DNA of 62,234 nt, from NCBI RefSeq assembly GCF_020164955.1, contig NZ_JAIUHG010000035.1, positions 1 to 62,234 on the forward strand, read 5' to 3'. The notes under the pieces were generated by a model, which worked only from the letters and a program-made list of their open reading frames with translations, was not told the DNA's origin and did not search any database. The position numbers were made by a program, and so were the translations under genes. This document shows, one piece after another, positions 10,401 to 17,903 of the stretch (within the stretch, counting starts at the first letter, position 1; every line of letters starts with the position of its first letter). Source of the stretch: Mesorhizobium sp. CA8. Lineage in GTDB: Bacteria; Pseudomonadota; Alphaproteobacteria; Rhizobiales; Rhizobiaceae.

Positions 10401-10536
10401 CAAGCGCGGCGTTACTCCGGAACTCCTGCAGGTTCGGGGCGCCGGCACCTTCGAGCCTGCGGTGCCCGAAAATGAAAATAGCCGAACTGGGAACTCCACC
10501 AATCGCCGGGTTTCGGTTACGGTGAACCTGGAGTAG
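7489..10536 (+). CDS. Inner-membrane OmpA-domain protein with four BON-like repeats
   Basis: A 1015-residue protein with an unusual layout. Residues 1-325 are predicted cytoplasmic and contain, around 190-290, an alternating strand-helix pattern like a longin/roadblock fold. One transmembrane helix (about 330-349, WLVLTAVLLVLIVAGGWSF) follows. Four tandem repeats of 132-136 residues come next (about 356-890), each with a BON-like SVRLSVVDGRIVAEG core. Residues about 900-1015 are an OmpA-type peptidoglycan-binding domain (LTGHSDTTG, NRRVSVTV). The protein could therefore link cell wall to cytoplasm. The start is a TTG, 8 bases after the previous stop; no upstream ATG is available. The small GTPase gene follows after 13 bases. 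Roadblock-like proteins often partner small GTPases, so GTPase control across the membrane is a reasonable inference. Confidence 0.85.
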   Translation: MTSSVEPISLSQRQASNDTGIDREALARLLVEIARNVDPDNHALYEGVPAADHRLEMLRQLLVGGEISELSRVTHLLDEPEQLATAVGNVLPEATARASHAQLGEALAPAVERAAQRSIQKNPNTLTDILYPVFLPAIRKSIGEKIDQTFQSLNESLRHIFTWHGLKWRFEAWRTGTSFSAVVLKHSLVYRVEHVFLISRASGLLIAHVTSQDATSEDPQLISSMLSAIQDFVKDSFKEKENSGLDTIRFGELRLWSEVGQFATLVAVIRGNPPEELHEVIRDVLLRIHQESSRALERFDGDSSQLPGVETQLQTCVELQHRDSKEGFPWLVLTAVLLVLIVAGGWSFLSWQSAHRWQTYLSRLAAQPGIVISDQEIRGGDFYVAGLRDPLAADPRSLLPGTEVDPARVHSNWQFYQSLEPQFVLKRLSASLAPPDSVRLSVVDGRIVAEGDATTTWIDRARAAAQQLSAGGPVFDISGVRDVSAEERWQAYVSQLETQPGIIVADHNVRDGQFYITGLRDPLAADPRSLLAGTQVDPARVHASWQFYQSLEPQFVLKRLTASLAPPDSVRLSVVNDRIVAAGVATTAWINRARAAAQQLSAGGPVFDISGVRDVSPEERWQAYVSRLEAQPGIVVAQQNVRDGQFYIAGLRDPLAVDPQSLLSGTQVDPARVHASWQFYQSLEPQFVLKRLTASLYPMDKVRLSIVKGRIVAEGEAPDTWIDRARVAARQLSEGGPEFDISKVRDVSPDARAAEHWQYYVSRLEAEPGIIVAQQSARGGDFYISGLRDPLAVDPKALLSGTQVDPARVHSQWQFYQSLDPKFVVKRLTASLSPPKSVRLSIVQGRIVVVGEAPAGWISRARAAADQLSADGVVLDLSQLSELNLAELNQLREAIQTTDIFFSSGRVVPGPEQTPVLDRLADQLKEFAENAHKAGVTARFMLTGHSDTTGRETANASISAARAETVRALLNKRGVTPELLQVRGAGTFEPAVPENENSRTGNSTNRRVSVTVNLE
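8554..10150 (+). repeat. Four tandem in-frame BON-like repeats (about 396 bp unit)
   Basis: Repeat units begin at about 8554, 8950, 9346 and 9754, spaced 396, 396 and 408 bp; the last spacing carries a 12-bp (4-codon) insertion. Units share long identical or near-identical DNA blocks, for example around GATCCCGC and TGGCAATTCTA, most strikingly between the second and third. This suggests recent duplication or ongoing gene conversion. Each unit encodes one roughly 132-residue periplasmic module. Confidence 0.9.
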
Positions 10537-10549
10537 CGCGGAGCCCAGG

Positions 10550-11044
10550 ATGCTGCAAAAAAAGATCTGCATGTTGGGCGGGTTCGCCGTCGGCAAGACG
10601 AGCCTGGTGCGCAGGTTCGTCCAAAGCATCTTCTCGGAAAACTACCTGACCACGGTCGGCGTCAAGATCGACAAGAAGAGCGTCGCGTTTCCGGACAAGA
10701 CAGTCGATCTGATCTTGTGGGATCTGGCCGGCGAAGACGATATCGGCTCGTTCCGCGTCAGCTATGTGCGAGGCGCGACCGGGCTCGTGCTGGTCGCCGA
10801 TGGAACCCGGCCAGCCACTCTTGCCGTGGCGCTCACGCTGCGCGAACGGTGCGAGGCCGAATTCGGCGCCATGCCGTTCATATTGCTGTTCAACAAATCC
10901 GATCTGACCGATCGGTGGGCGATATCGGAGGGCGAGATCGACGAACTCAAGCAACGTGGATGGCAGATCTATCTGACGAGCGCGCTTTCGGGCGAACATG
11001 TCGACGATGCGTTTCGTCAGCTTGCTTCGATGGTCGCCAACTAG
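10550..11044 (+). CDS. Rab/Ras-like small GTPase
   Basis: A 164-residue single-domain GTPase with all G boxes: G1 GGFAVGKTSL (Lys16, Thr17), G2 threonines near 34-35, G3 WDLAGEDD (Asp58, Gly61), G4 NKSD (115-118) and G5 TSALSG. The layout is that of Ras-superfamily proteins such as Rab, not of TrmE/Era-type bacterial GTPases. The residue matching the catalytic Gln61 of Ras is Glu62, so intrinsic hydrolysis may be slow or need a partner. There is no C-terminal prenylation cysteine. The ATG has GGAG about 9 bases upstream. It sits between the OmpA-like sensor gene and an adenylyl cyclase gene, with only 3 bases to the cyclase. A switch linking the two is inferred. Confidence 0.9.
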   Translation: MLQKKICMLGGFAVGKTSLVRRFVQSIFSENYLTTVGVKIDKKSVAFPDKTVDLILWDLAGEDDIGSFRVSYVRGATGLVLVADGTRPATLAVALTLRERCEAEFGAMPFILLFNKSDLTDRWAISEGEIDELKQRGWQIYLTSALSGEHVDDAFRQLASMVAN

Positions 11045-11047
11045 ACC

Positions 11048-12118
11048 ATGTCCAGTTTGCCGAAAGAAGTCAGAAGCTGGATATACGACTTCTTCTCGAA
11101 TGAGCGCTTCGCAGCGTATCTCATGATCGATACCCGGCAATGCATAGAAGCCAAGGGCGGCAATCTCGACTTTTACGGGCTCTCGTCGCTTCGCATCGGC
11201 GAGCCCGTTGCCCAGCAGCTTGAATTCATGGAAGGGCTGCTGCCTTGCCCCGAGCTTCCATTCCATATGCCCATGATGGAACTGCCCGGCGGGCATGTCG
11301 CGGACCTTCACTTCTTTGGCGATGGCGACTCGGTGTGGCTGGTCTTTCTCGACGCCACGCCCGAACGCGACCACCAGCAGCGGCTTCAGCAGAAGGCATA
11401 CGAAATGACGCTTCTGCAGGAGAGGGAGCGTCAACTCAATGCGAAGCTACAATCGACGAACGAGGCATTGAGGGAGAGCCAGGAGGGTTTGTCGCGCGAG
11501 TACCGGCGCGCCGAATCCCTGCTCCTTAACATTCTTCCGGCCTCGATCGCGGAGCGGCTGAAGGCGGACGAGCAAATTGCAGACAACCACGCGGAGGTCA
11601 GTGTGCTTTTTGCCGACATCGTCGGTTTTACGGAAAGAGCGCGGAGCGTCGGAGCCACGACGACGCTCGCTATCTTGAATTACTTCTTCAGGGCTGCGGA
11701 TCTGCTCTCGGAACAGCATGGCTGCGAAAAGATCAAGACCATCGGCGATTGCGTCATGGCGGTCGCTGGCCTGCCCGTCGCGCGACCAGATCACGCGCAC
11801 GCCCTTGCACATTATGCGCTCGAGCTGCGGGAGGCGGCCAGGCGCGAGCGCTTTGCAGGAGAACCGCTAAGCCTTAGAATTGGAATCCACTCAGGGCCAA
11901 TCGTCGCGGGCGTCATCGGCAGAAGGCGGTTCGTCTATGACCTGTGGGGCGACACCGTCAATCTCGCCGCGCGCATTCAAAAGGCCGCAGAGCCCGATGA
12001 AATCCGTGTTTCAGATACAACCCACGAATTGCTTGGACCCGATTTTGCTTGCGACCCGCTCGGGGAAACGGAATTGCGTGGCACGGGTCGTGTGCGAATG
12101 TGGCGGCTCCGCGGCTGA
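11048..12118 (+). CDS. Class III adenylyl cyclase with PAS-like N-terminus
   Basis: 356 residues: a PAS-like sensory region (about 1-110), a coiled coil (about 115-160), a signalling helix LLLNILPASIAERL and a class III catalytic domain (about 180-356). All key residues are present: metal-binding Asp in FADIVGFT and IGDC, adenine-selecting Lys in KIKTIGD, Asp in YDLWGD, and the transition-state Asn/Arg in TVNLAAR. It should therefore make cAMP as a homodimer. It is the last gene of the four-gene operon, 3 bases after the small GTPase. Regulation by that GTPase would be new for a bacterial cyclase and is inference only. No membrane segment is present. Confidence 0.92.
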   Translation: MSSLPKEVRSWIYDFFSNERFAAYLMIDTRQCIEAKGGNLDFYGLSSLRIGEPVAQQLEFMEGLLPCPELPFHMPMMELPGGHVADLHFFGDGDSVWLVFLDATPERDHQQRLQQKAYEMTLLQERERQLNAKLQSTNEALRESQEGLSREYRRAESLLLNILPASIAERLKADEQIADNHAEVSVLFADIVGFTERARSVGATTTLAILNYFFRAADLLSEQHGCEKIKTIGDCVMAVAGLPVARPDHAHALAHYALELREAARRERFAGEPLSLRIGIHSGPIVAGVIGRRRFVYDLWGDTVNLAARIQKAAEPDEIRVSDTTHELLGPDFACDPLGETELRGTGRVRMWRLRG

Positions 12119-12249
12119 TTTGCCGTGCTGCGAGGGCGCAATCCAAATCAACTGGTCAGCAGTCGGACGCCACAAGCTCCTGTCCTAAAGCATGTCTCCT
12201 GGGACTGCTCCAGGCAGTGCCAAAGGGAGCCGGCACGCAATCGCTTCTA

Positions 12250-13692
12250 TCACCGCATAATGCGATAGACGGTAGCATCACCCTCCACGCCTCGAAGAGG
12301 CGCGTCAAAGGCTTCGACATGATGGCCAGCGAGCATGTCGCTAACCCCCGGCGCGGAATGGAGGGCCTCGGAAATGCAGACCTGTCCGGCTTGCGCCAAG
12401 GACTGCACGCGCGCGGCCACATTCACGGTCTGGCCAAAATAGTCGAGGTTGTCGTTGAGCGTCACGGCGATGGACGGTCCACAGTGGGCACCGATTTTGA
12501 GGATGATTCCCGGCCCGTCATGGTCGCTGTTGAAACGATCTATTTCTTCAAAGATGTGGAGTGCTGCCGAAATCGCATCCGACGGCTGCGAAAACGCAGC
12601 CATCACCGCATCTCCAATCGTCTTGACCACCGCTCCGGAATGTTGCTGAACCGCCGCGTTGACCAGAGCAAAATGCTCGCGGACCAATGCATAGGCGTTG
12701 AGGTCACCCAGGCGCTCATACATGGCGGTCGAACCCTTGAGGTCGGTGAACAGGAAGGTGATCTGCCGGATGCCGAGCCCCTCCTTCTCGTCGACACGTT
12801 CGGACCGGAAGAGCTGGCGGAAGGTTTGCCGCGCAAGCAGCGCTCCGCCGGAGACATAAGGGTCGAAATCGAGCGCCGGCTTGGTGGTCAGCGCGACCAG
12901 CTCGGGCGGCCAGTTGATGGCAAGCAATGAACCTCGCACCGGCCCCCTGTTCGCCACCTCAATGACAATCGGACCAGGCGGCACGCCAGGCAACGCCGGC
13001 AAGAAGCGTTTGCCGTCATAATCGATCTTCAGAAGCGTCGGCGCCAACACCGGATCGCCTGATATCGGCAAAGCGAATGCGGCTTGCGTCTGCACGTTGA
13101 CGCCCGCAAGAGCGCCCGGTCCCAGGTCGGCGCGTAGCACTGTGATAGTCCCGGGCGGCAGAAACGTCATGCCCCGAACGAAGCCGCGCAGAACGTCAAC
13201 AAAGCGAACGTCTTGCCCGGGTAATCGCCCGTCATGTCCGAAGTACAGCTTCCAGTGAAAATCCTCGACAGGCAGCGTCTCGGGATCATGGTGCGGCAGG
13301 CGCCGCAGCTTCGGCGATATCGAGAAGGTGACCTCGATGAAATCGTCGAGGTCGGTGTCGCCCGACACGTCGCACAGGCCACAGACGTAGTGGGTCTTCA
13401 GCGTGCGCAGGGCGCCGAAACTGTCGAGCACCATCCCGGACTGGGGACAAAGCACATCCCAGCTCATGTCGAATAGTCCACAGCGGGCGGCGTGAAGGAA
13501 GAGGTCGATTGCTTCAGGCTCGGCGATTGCGCGGTCGCGAGCAAAGGCCAGCGGATTGATACGATAGAGCGAGTGGTCGTCGGCGCTCCTGATCAGCGTC
13601 TCAAACTTCGAGATGACGCGCGGGCTCCAGGCGCGCGCCTGCTCCACCTTGGTCATTTTGCTTTCGAGTAGACGATCGTTGATTACCGTCAC
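12250..13692 (-). CDS. Class III adenylyl cyclase with DUF5939-type N-terminal region
   Basis: 480 residues. The N-terminal 270 or so match the region, which I recall as DUF5939, found before many rhizobial cyclases, and the C-terminal part is a canonical catalytic domain (TDLKGST, VVKTIGDAVMA, DYFGQTVNVAAR). Lys and Asp substrate residues are present, so the product is probably cAMP. The protein is a clear paralogue of the one at 38431-39846. The paralogue has a zinc-ribbon-like CPGC...CALC, whereas this copy reads CPQS...CGLC, so one cysteine is lost and the metal site is probably gone. It is soluble, convergent with the GTPase operon, and apparently monocistronic. Confidence 0.9.
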   Translation of the reverse strand: MTVINDRLLESKMTKVEQARAWSPRVISKFETLIRSADDHSLYRINPLAFARDRAIAEPEAIDLFLHAARCGLFDMSWDVLCPQSGMVLDSFGALRTLKTHYVCGLCDVSGDTDLDDFIEVTFSISPKLRRLPHHDPETLPVEDFHWKLYFGHDGRLPGQDVRFVDVLRGFVRGMTFLPPGTITVLRADLGPGALAGVNVQTQAAFALPISGDPVLAPTLLKIDYDGKRFLPALPGVPPGPIVIEVANRGPVRGSLLAINWPPELVALTTKPALDFDPYVSGGALLARQTFRQLFRSERVDEKEGLGIRQITFLFTDLKGSTAMYERLGDLNAYALVREHFALVNAAVQQHSGAVVKTIGDAVMAAFSQPSDAISAALHIFEEIDRFNSDHDGPGIILKIGAHCGPSIAVTLNDNLDYFGQTVNVAARVQSLAQAGQVCISEALHSAPGVSDMLAGHHVEAFDAPLRGVEGDATVYRIMR

Positions 13693-13833
13693 GCCGGATC
13701 CTCAACCTTGCCTCGCGACAGCCTACTAAAAAACCAGCGCGATGCGAATGGATTGAATCCCTTAGATGCACGACAGTCGGCCTGGATCAGGATGACGTTT
13801 CAGCGAACCGCCAGCCTGATCTAACTCCTGGTG

Positions 13834-13873
13834 GAGCATGATCTTTCCGAAAACCGGTTCCCACTTTTCGGAG
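13834..13873. repeat. Rhizobial intergenic palindromic repeat
   Basis: The segment contains CATGATCTTTCCGAAAACCGG and then TTCCCACTTTTCGG. It forms a hairpin from CCGAAAA (13847-13853) and TTTTCGG (13865-13871). I recognise it from memory as a very common intergenic repeat of Rhizobium and Mesorhizobium chromosomes. It lies between two minus-strand genes, 74 bases beyond the MscS stop. A diverged copy is at 20280-20307. Confidence 0.75.
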
Positions 13874-13946
13874 GAGGTTGAAAATAAAAGTACCCCTGCC
13901 GCGCGGGCGCCGCGCCGCGCTGTGGCCGACAGGTGTCACAGCTTTC

Positions 13947-16244
13947 CTATTCCGTTGTGCTGGCTTTTTTCCTACGCCGGTTCGTGTGCGACTGCGCGAC
14001 GGCCAGTTTCAACTCGGGTGTGATCTCCACAGGCGCATTCTCTGCCCCATGTGGGCTCTGCAGCCCCTCGACGTGAACGGTCGGAAATGGGAGTTCGATG
14101 CCCTGCTCCTTGAAGGCCTGGCGGAGGCGTAAAAAGAATCTCCCTTTCATAGCGAAGGCACCTCCCGGTCTGGTTGTGACCTTGACCCTCAATACGATGC
14201 CATACTCACCGAACTCCTGTACGCCCTGCATCTTGATCGGTTCGATCACCCAGTTTTTGAATTCTGGATCTTCCGCCAGCTCCAGGCCTATCCGCTTGAT
14301 CAGCTTGCGAGCGAACTCGATGTCGGTGTCATAGCCGACGGTGATGTTGAATTTGTCGGTAACCCAGTCACGGCTCTGGTTCTGGACGGCTCCGAGTTCA
14401 CCGAACGGTATTGTAAACAGCGGGCCCCGATGGTGGCGCAGCTTCACCGAGCGCAGCGAAAAGCTCTCCACCGTACCCCTGTAGCTGCCCGATGAAATGT
14501 ATTCGCCGACACGAAATGCATCGTCGAGCAGATAGAACACGCCCGAAATGACGTCCTTGACCAGGGTTTGCGCCCCAAATCCCACGGCGACGCCAACGAC
14601 GCCGGCGCCGGCGATCAGCGGGCCGATCTGGATACCGACCGAGGCGAGCATCATCAGCACCGCCATGACGACGATCACTGCCAGCAGAATGTTCTGGATG
14701 ATCGGCAAGAGCGTGCGCAGCCGCGCCTGCTGCGGATCGACGACCGGCATGTCCTCGTCGCCGATCACCGCGTGCCGCGTTTCGATGCCCAGCTTTCTCT
14801 CGATCAAGGCCTTGATGATCGACCAGCCGAGATCGGCGGCAAGCGCAATGACAATGATATTGATCAAGCCGCGCAATATGAGCGTGGTCGTCGTGTTGCT
14901 GTCCTGCATCGACTGCATATCCAGACCCCAGACACGCGCGAGAACGTAAGCCGCCGCCAGGATCAAGATCATCCGAATTCCGCGATCGATCACAGCGATC
15001 GTCACCGCCGGGATCGTAGGCCGGCCAGCCTCTTCGGAACCCGGCCGCAGGACGAAATTGACCCCTCGCTGCGTCAGCACGATTGTGAAAGGCAGGACGA
15101 ATGCGGCCAAGGTAAACCAGAACCACGTGTACAGGCCGGCGGTGCGCTCCAGGAACAGAGCGATGAAATAGGCAGTCAACAACCATGTCACTGCCGTGCG
15201 ACTGTGCCCATCGTTCCGCCGTGTTCTTGGCCGACGCCAAACGGCAAGCAGAAGGAGCAACAGCAGTACGAACTCGGCGCCCAACGAAAGAACCACCATT
15301 CCGTCCCGATCGATGCCGAGACCAGGCAGGAGGTTGAACGCGGCGGCGAAGAAGGCGAAGACGCCGGCGATCCGGGATAGCCAATAGGACCAATGGTCAG
15401 CCGCTTCGTTGGTGACCGGCAATGCACGAACCTCAACGGCATTCTCGACCTTCATGAAGGACGGGACCAGCATGGCTATGACGTATGTGCGAACAGCCCA
15501 TGTAACGACTGCCGCTATGAGAAATGTCAGCACGATCTCGCGGATAAGCATTGGCCAGTCGAACAGCATGAACGCGCCGGCGCTGCCCAGCGCGAACGAC
15601 ACGATCAACAGGCTGGAATAAAGCGTGCGACCGCCAATCTTCTTGGCTCGTCCGAGGGGCGTATCCTTCGATTGCGCGATTATCCAAAGACGAAATGGAC
15701 GGGTGAGCTTGTACGTGGCCCAGGTGAGCGCCAGGCCGGCGGCAATGAACACCGCGATTAGCAAGAATATACCGGCCGACCCCCTGCTGGACATATCCTG
15801 CATGGTCTTTGCCCGAACATGCGCGAACTGACCTGGCAGCAGGGGCAAAGTTTGCACAATTCTCTCGATGTGATGCTTGATCCGATCGAGCGTCGAGGAT
15901 GCCATCGTACTCATCTGGTCCGGTGCGGCCGCGGCATCAGATGATGCGCTGGCGGGTGAAGCTCCTGCCGCGGCAGAGGCTGCCGTTGAACCGGCGTCCT
16001 GATTTCGTTGTTCAGCCACCCATGCCTTCACCGATGGATCGTCAAGAAGATCGAACAGCTGTTTGACCTTTTCGGGTGGGACGGTCGCCGGCGCCTGCGC
16101 CTGCGCCGGACCGGCCAACAAGAGGGCGAGCACCGCAAGAACGATCGGACGGGCAATCAGGACCAACATCGCCGTCAAATTTCCGACACGTCTTGCCAGA
16201 TGCCCTGGTTTCCTGGCTCCCAATCGTCCATTCATGAGTGGCAT
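13947..16244 (-). CDS. MscS-family mechanosensitive ion channel
   Basis: A large MscS-type channel of about 765 residues that would release solutes on hypo-osmotic shock. ATG 16244 is preferred because GAGGG precedes it; ATG 16169, which directly begins the signal-like LVLIARPIVLAVLALLLAG, and a longer frame from 16373 are alternatives. After the signal sequence (cleavage near AQA) comes a periplasmic helical region, then about 10-11 membrane helices. The pore helix is GVVGVAVGFGAQTLVKDV, followed by the MscS beta domain (FRVGEYISSGSYRGTVESF) and the C-terminal alpha/beta domain with LPFPTVHVEG. The length fits the larger MscS subfamily and not the 286-residue MscS. It appears monocistronic. 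Confidence 0.9.
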   Translation of the reverse strand: MPLMNGRLGARKPGHLARRVGNLTAMLVLIARPIVLAVLALLLAGPAQAQAPATVPPEKVKQLFDLLDDPSVKAWVAEQRNQDAGSTAASAAAGASPASASSDAAAAPDQMSTMASSTLDRIKHHIERIVQTLPLLPGQFAHVRAKTMQDMSSRGSAGIFLLIAVFIAAGLALTWATYKLTRPFRLWIIAQSKDTPLGRAKKIGGRTLYSSLLIVSFALGSAGAFMLFDWPMLIREIVLTFLIAAVVTWAVRTYVIAMLVPSFMKVENAVEVRALPVTNEAADHWSYWLSRIAGVFAFFAAAFNLLPGLGIDRDGMVVLSLGAEFVLLLLLLLAVWRRPRTRRNDGHSRTAVTWLLTAYFIALFLERTAGLYTWFWFTLAAFVLPFTIVLTQRGVNFVLRPGSEEAGRPTIPAVTIAVIDRGIRMILILAAAYVLARVWGLDMQSMQDSNTTTTLILRGLINIIVIALAADLGWSIIKALIERKLGIETRHAVIGDEDMPVVDPQQARLRTLLPIIQNILLAVIVVMAVLMMLASVGIQIGPLIAGAGVVGVAVGFGAQTLVKDVISGVFYLLDDAFRVGEYISSGSYRGTVESFSLRSVKLRHHRGPLFTIPFGELGAVQNQSRDWVTDKFNITVGYDTDIEFARKLIKRIGLELAEDPEFKNWVIEPIKMQGVQEFGEYGIVLRVKVTTRPGGAFAMKGRFFLRLRQAFKEQGIELPFPTVHVEGLQSPHGAENAPVEITPELKLAVAQSHTNRRRKKASTTE

Positions 16245-16687
16245 CGTGCTGTTAGCCCTCCGGCCAGATCGGCAATCAACGACATCCATGTCCGTTGTTG
16301 CCTTACCTTGAAGAAACCGATGTCGCGGTTCAAGACGCCATCGTTGCGGGCCCGCGACGGGACCTGGCGGCACATTTCACTCAGGACGTCCATGTCGTGG
16401 TTGTGCACGCCAAAGATATGCAGCCTTCCATGGAGCTGCTTTCACGCGAAGCGCCCGCTCCTACGGCATGCATCTGCCGCTACAACGCTTTGGCAAAGTG
16501 ATACAGGTTTCTTCCCGGCCACATGGCAAGCGGGCAACTGAGTGGACTTCCTGGCTTCAGCCATGGCCCCCCCAGTAATACGAATTGAAAATTGCGCCCT
16601 CATGTTTCACAACAGGTCGCTTAGGCCTCAGGATGGCTTCCCCAACCGCCCGTTTCCCAAGGCGAGAATTCGAAAAGACGTTCAGAA
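16245..16687. other. Divergent intergenic region, no gene (443 bp)
   Basis: Lies between the start of the minus-strand MscS channel and the plus-strand glycosyltransferase operon. Promoters for both should be here. Frames such as the 68-codon one at 16295 show no family signature. A run of nine C residues interrupted by nothing else notable lies near 16567. I could not assign promoter boxes. Confidence 0.4.
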
Positions 16688-17902
16688 ATGATCCAGAACG
16701 CACAAGACGCTCGAATTCTCATGTACAGCCACGACACGTTCGGGCTCGGCCACCTGCAGCGCTGTCGGACCATCGCGCATTCGCTGGTCGAGGATTTCCG
16801 CGGACTTCAGGTGCTGATCATTTCGGGCGCCCCTATTGCCGGCGCCTTCGACTATCGCGCCCGTGTCGACTTCGTGAAGATCCCCAGCGTCATCAAGTTG
16901 CGCAACGGCGAGTACACCTCGCTGGAAAAGGATATCGATCTGCAAGAAACGCTCAGGATGCGCCAGTCGATCATTCGCCACACGGCCGAGACCTTCCGGC
17001 CGGATATCTTCATCGTCGACAAGGAACCCCTCGGCCTGCGCGGTGAGATCGAGGACACGCTGTCCTACCTCAAGACGCGGGGTACCACCCTGGTGCTTGG
17101 CCTGCGCGAGGTGATGGATGCGCCGCATCTGCTCGCAGCAGAGTGGGCACGCAGGGATGTGATGCGCAAGATAGGCCTATTCTACGACAAGGTCTGGGCT
17201 TATGGCCCGCCGGATTTCTACGATCCGTTGACCGGTTTGGATGTGCCGCCGGCTGTCAGGGCAAAAATGCGGTTCGTCGGTTTCCTGCAACGGAGCCTGC
17301 AGCGGGTCGAGTTGCCCGGCCACCGGCCCGAGGGTGAGTATACCCTCGTTACCACAGGCGGCGGCGGTGACGGCGCGGAACTGATCCACGACGTCATCGA
17401 TGCCTATCAGCAGAACCCGCAATTGCAGCATAGGGCGCTGATCGTGCTTGGGCCCTACATGCCGGCGCGCAAGCGCAACAAGCTGCTTAACAAGGGGGCC
17501 AAGATCCCCTACATCAAGATGATCGAGTTCGACAACCGCATGGAAGACCTGATTGCCGGGGCCAAGGCGGTAGTGGCGATGGGCGGTTACAACACCTATT
17601 GCGAGATACTGTCTTTCGACAAACCGGCGCTGATCGTCCCGCGTACCGAGCCTCGGGAGGAACAGCTGATCCGCGCTCGGCGCGCAGCCGAACTCGGCCT
17701 CATCGAGATGCTTTTGCCGGAAGAAGCCAAGGATTCCCAGCGATTTGCCGATGCTCTGGTGGCGCTGCCGGACCGGCCCCGCCCATCCCAGAGCAATCCG
17801 CATCTGAGGCTGGAAGGGCTTCCCCATATTTCCGAAATCGTCGCGGAACTGCTCGACCGGCGGGCCACTCCACACCTTTCGGTCATTGAAGGAATGAACT
17901 GA
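16688..17902 (+). CDS. Predicted glycosyltransferase, MurG/GT28-like GT-B fold
   Basis: 404 residues related to the predicted glycosyltransferases of COG4671 type (from memory). The N-terminal motif MYSHDTFGLGHLQRCR is the donor/acceptor loop region. The C-terminal domain has TTGGGGDGAEL and the nucleotide-sugar binding motif MGGYNTYCEILSFDKPALIVP, both typical of MurG-like GT-B enzymes. It is cytoplasmic. It starts a three-gene run of glycosyltransferases with spacings of 1 base and a 4-base overlap, which suggests sequential additions to one surface glycan. A paralogue with the same fold is the third gene (19145). Sugar specificity cannot be read from the sequence. Confidence 0.82.
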   Translation: MIQNAQDARILMYSHDTFGLGHLQRCRTIAHSLVEDFRGLQVLIISGAPIAGAFDYRARVDFVKIPSVIKLRNGEYTSLEKDIDLQETLRMRQSIIRHTAETFRPDIFIVDKEPLGLRGEIEDTLSYLKTRGTTLVLGLREVMDAPHLLAAEWARRDVMRKIGLFYDKVWAYGPPDFYDPLTGLDVPPAVRAKMRFVGFLQRSLQRVELPGHRPEGEYTLVTTGGGGDGAELIHDVIDAYQQNPQLQHRALIVLGPYMPARKRNKLLNKGAKIPYIKMIEFDNRMEDLIAGAKAVVAMGGYNTYCEILSFDKPALIVPRTEPREEQLIRARRAAELGLIEMLLPEEAKDSQRFADALVALPDRPRPSQSNPHLRLEGLPHISEIVAELLDRRATPHLSVIEGMN

Positions 17903-17903
17903 G

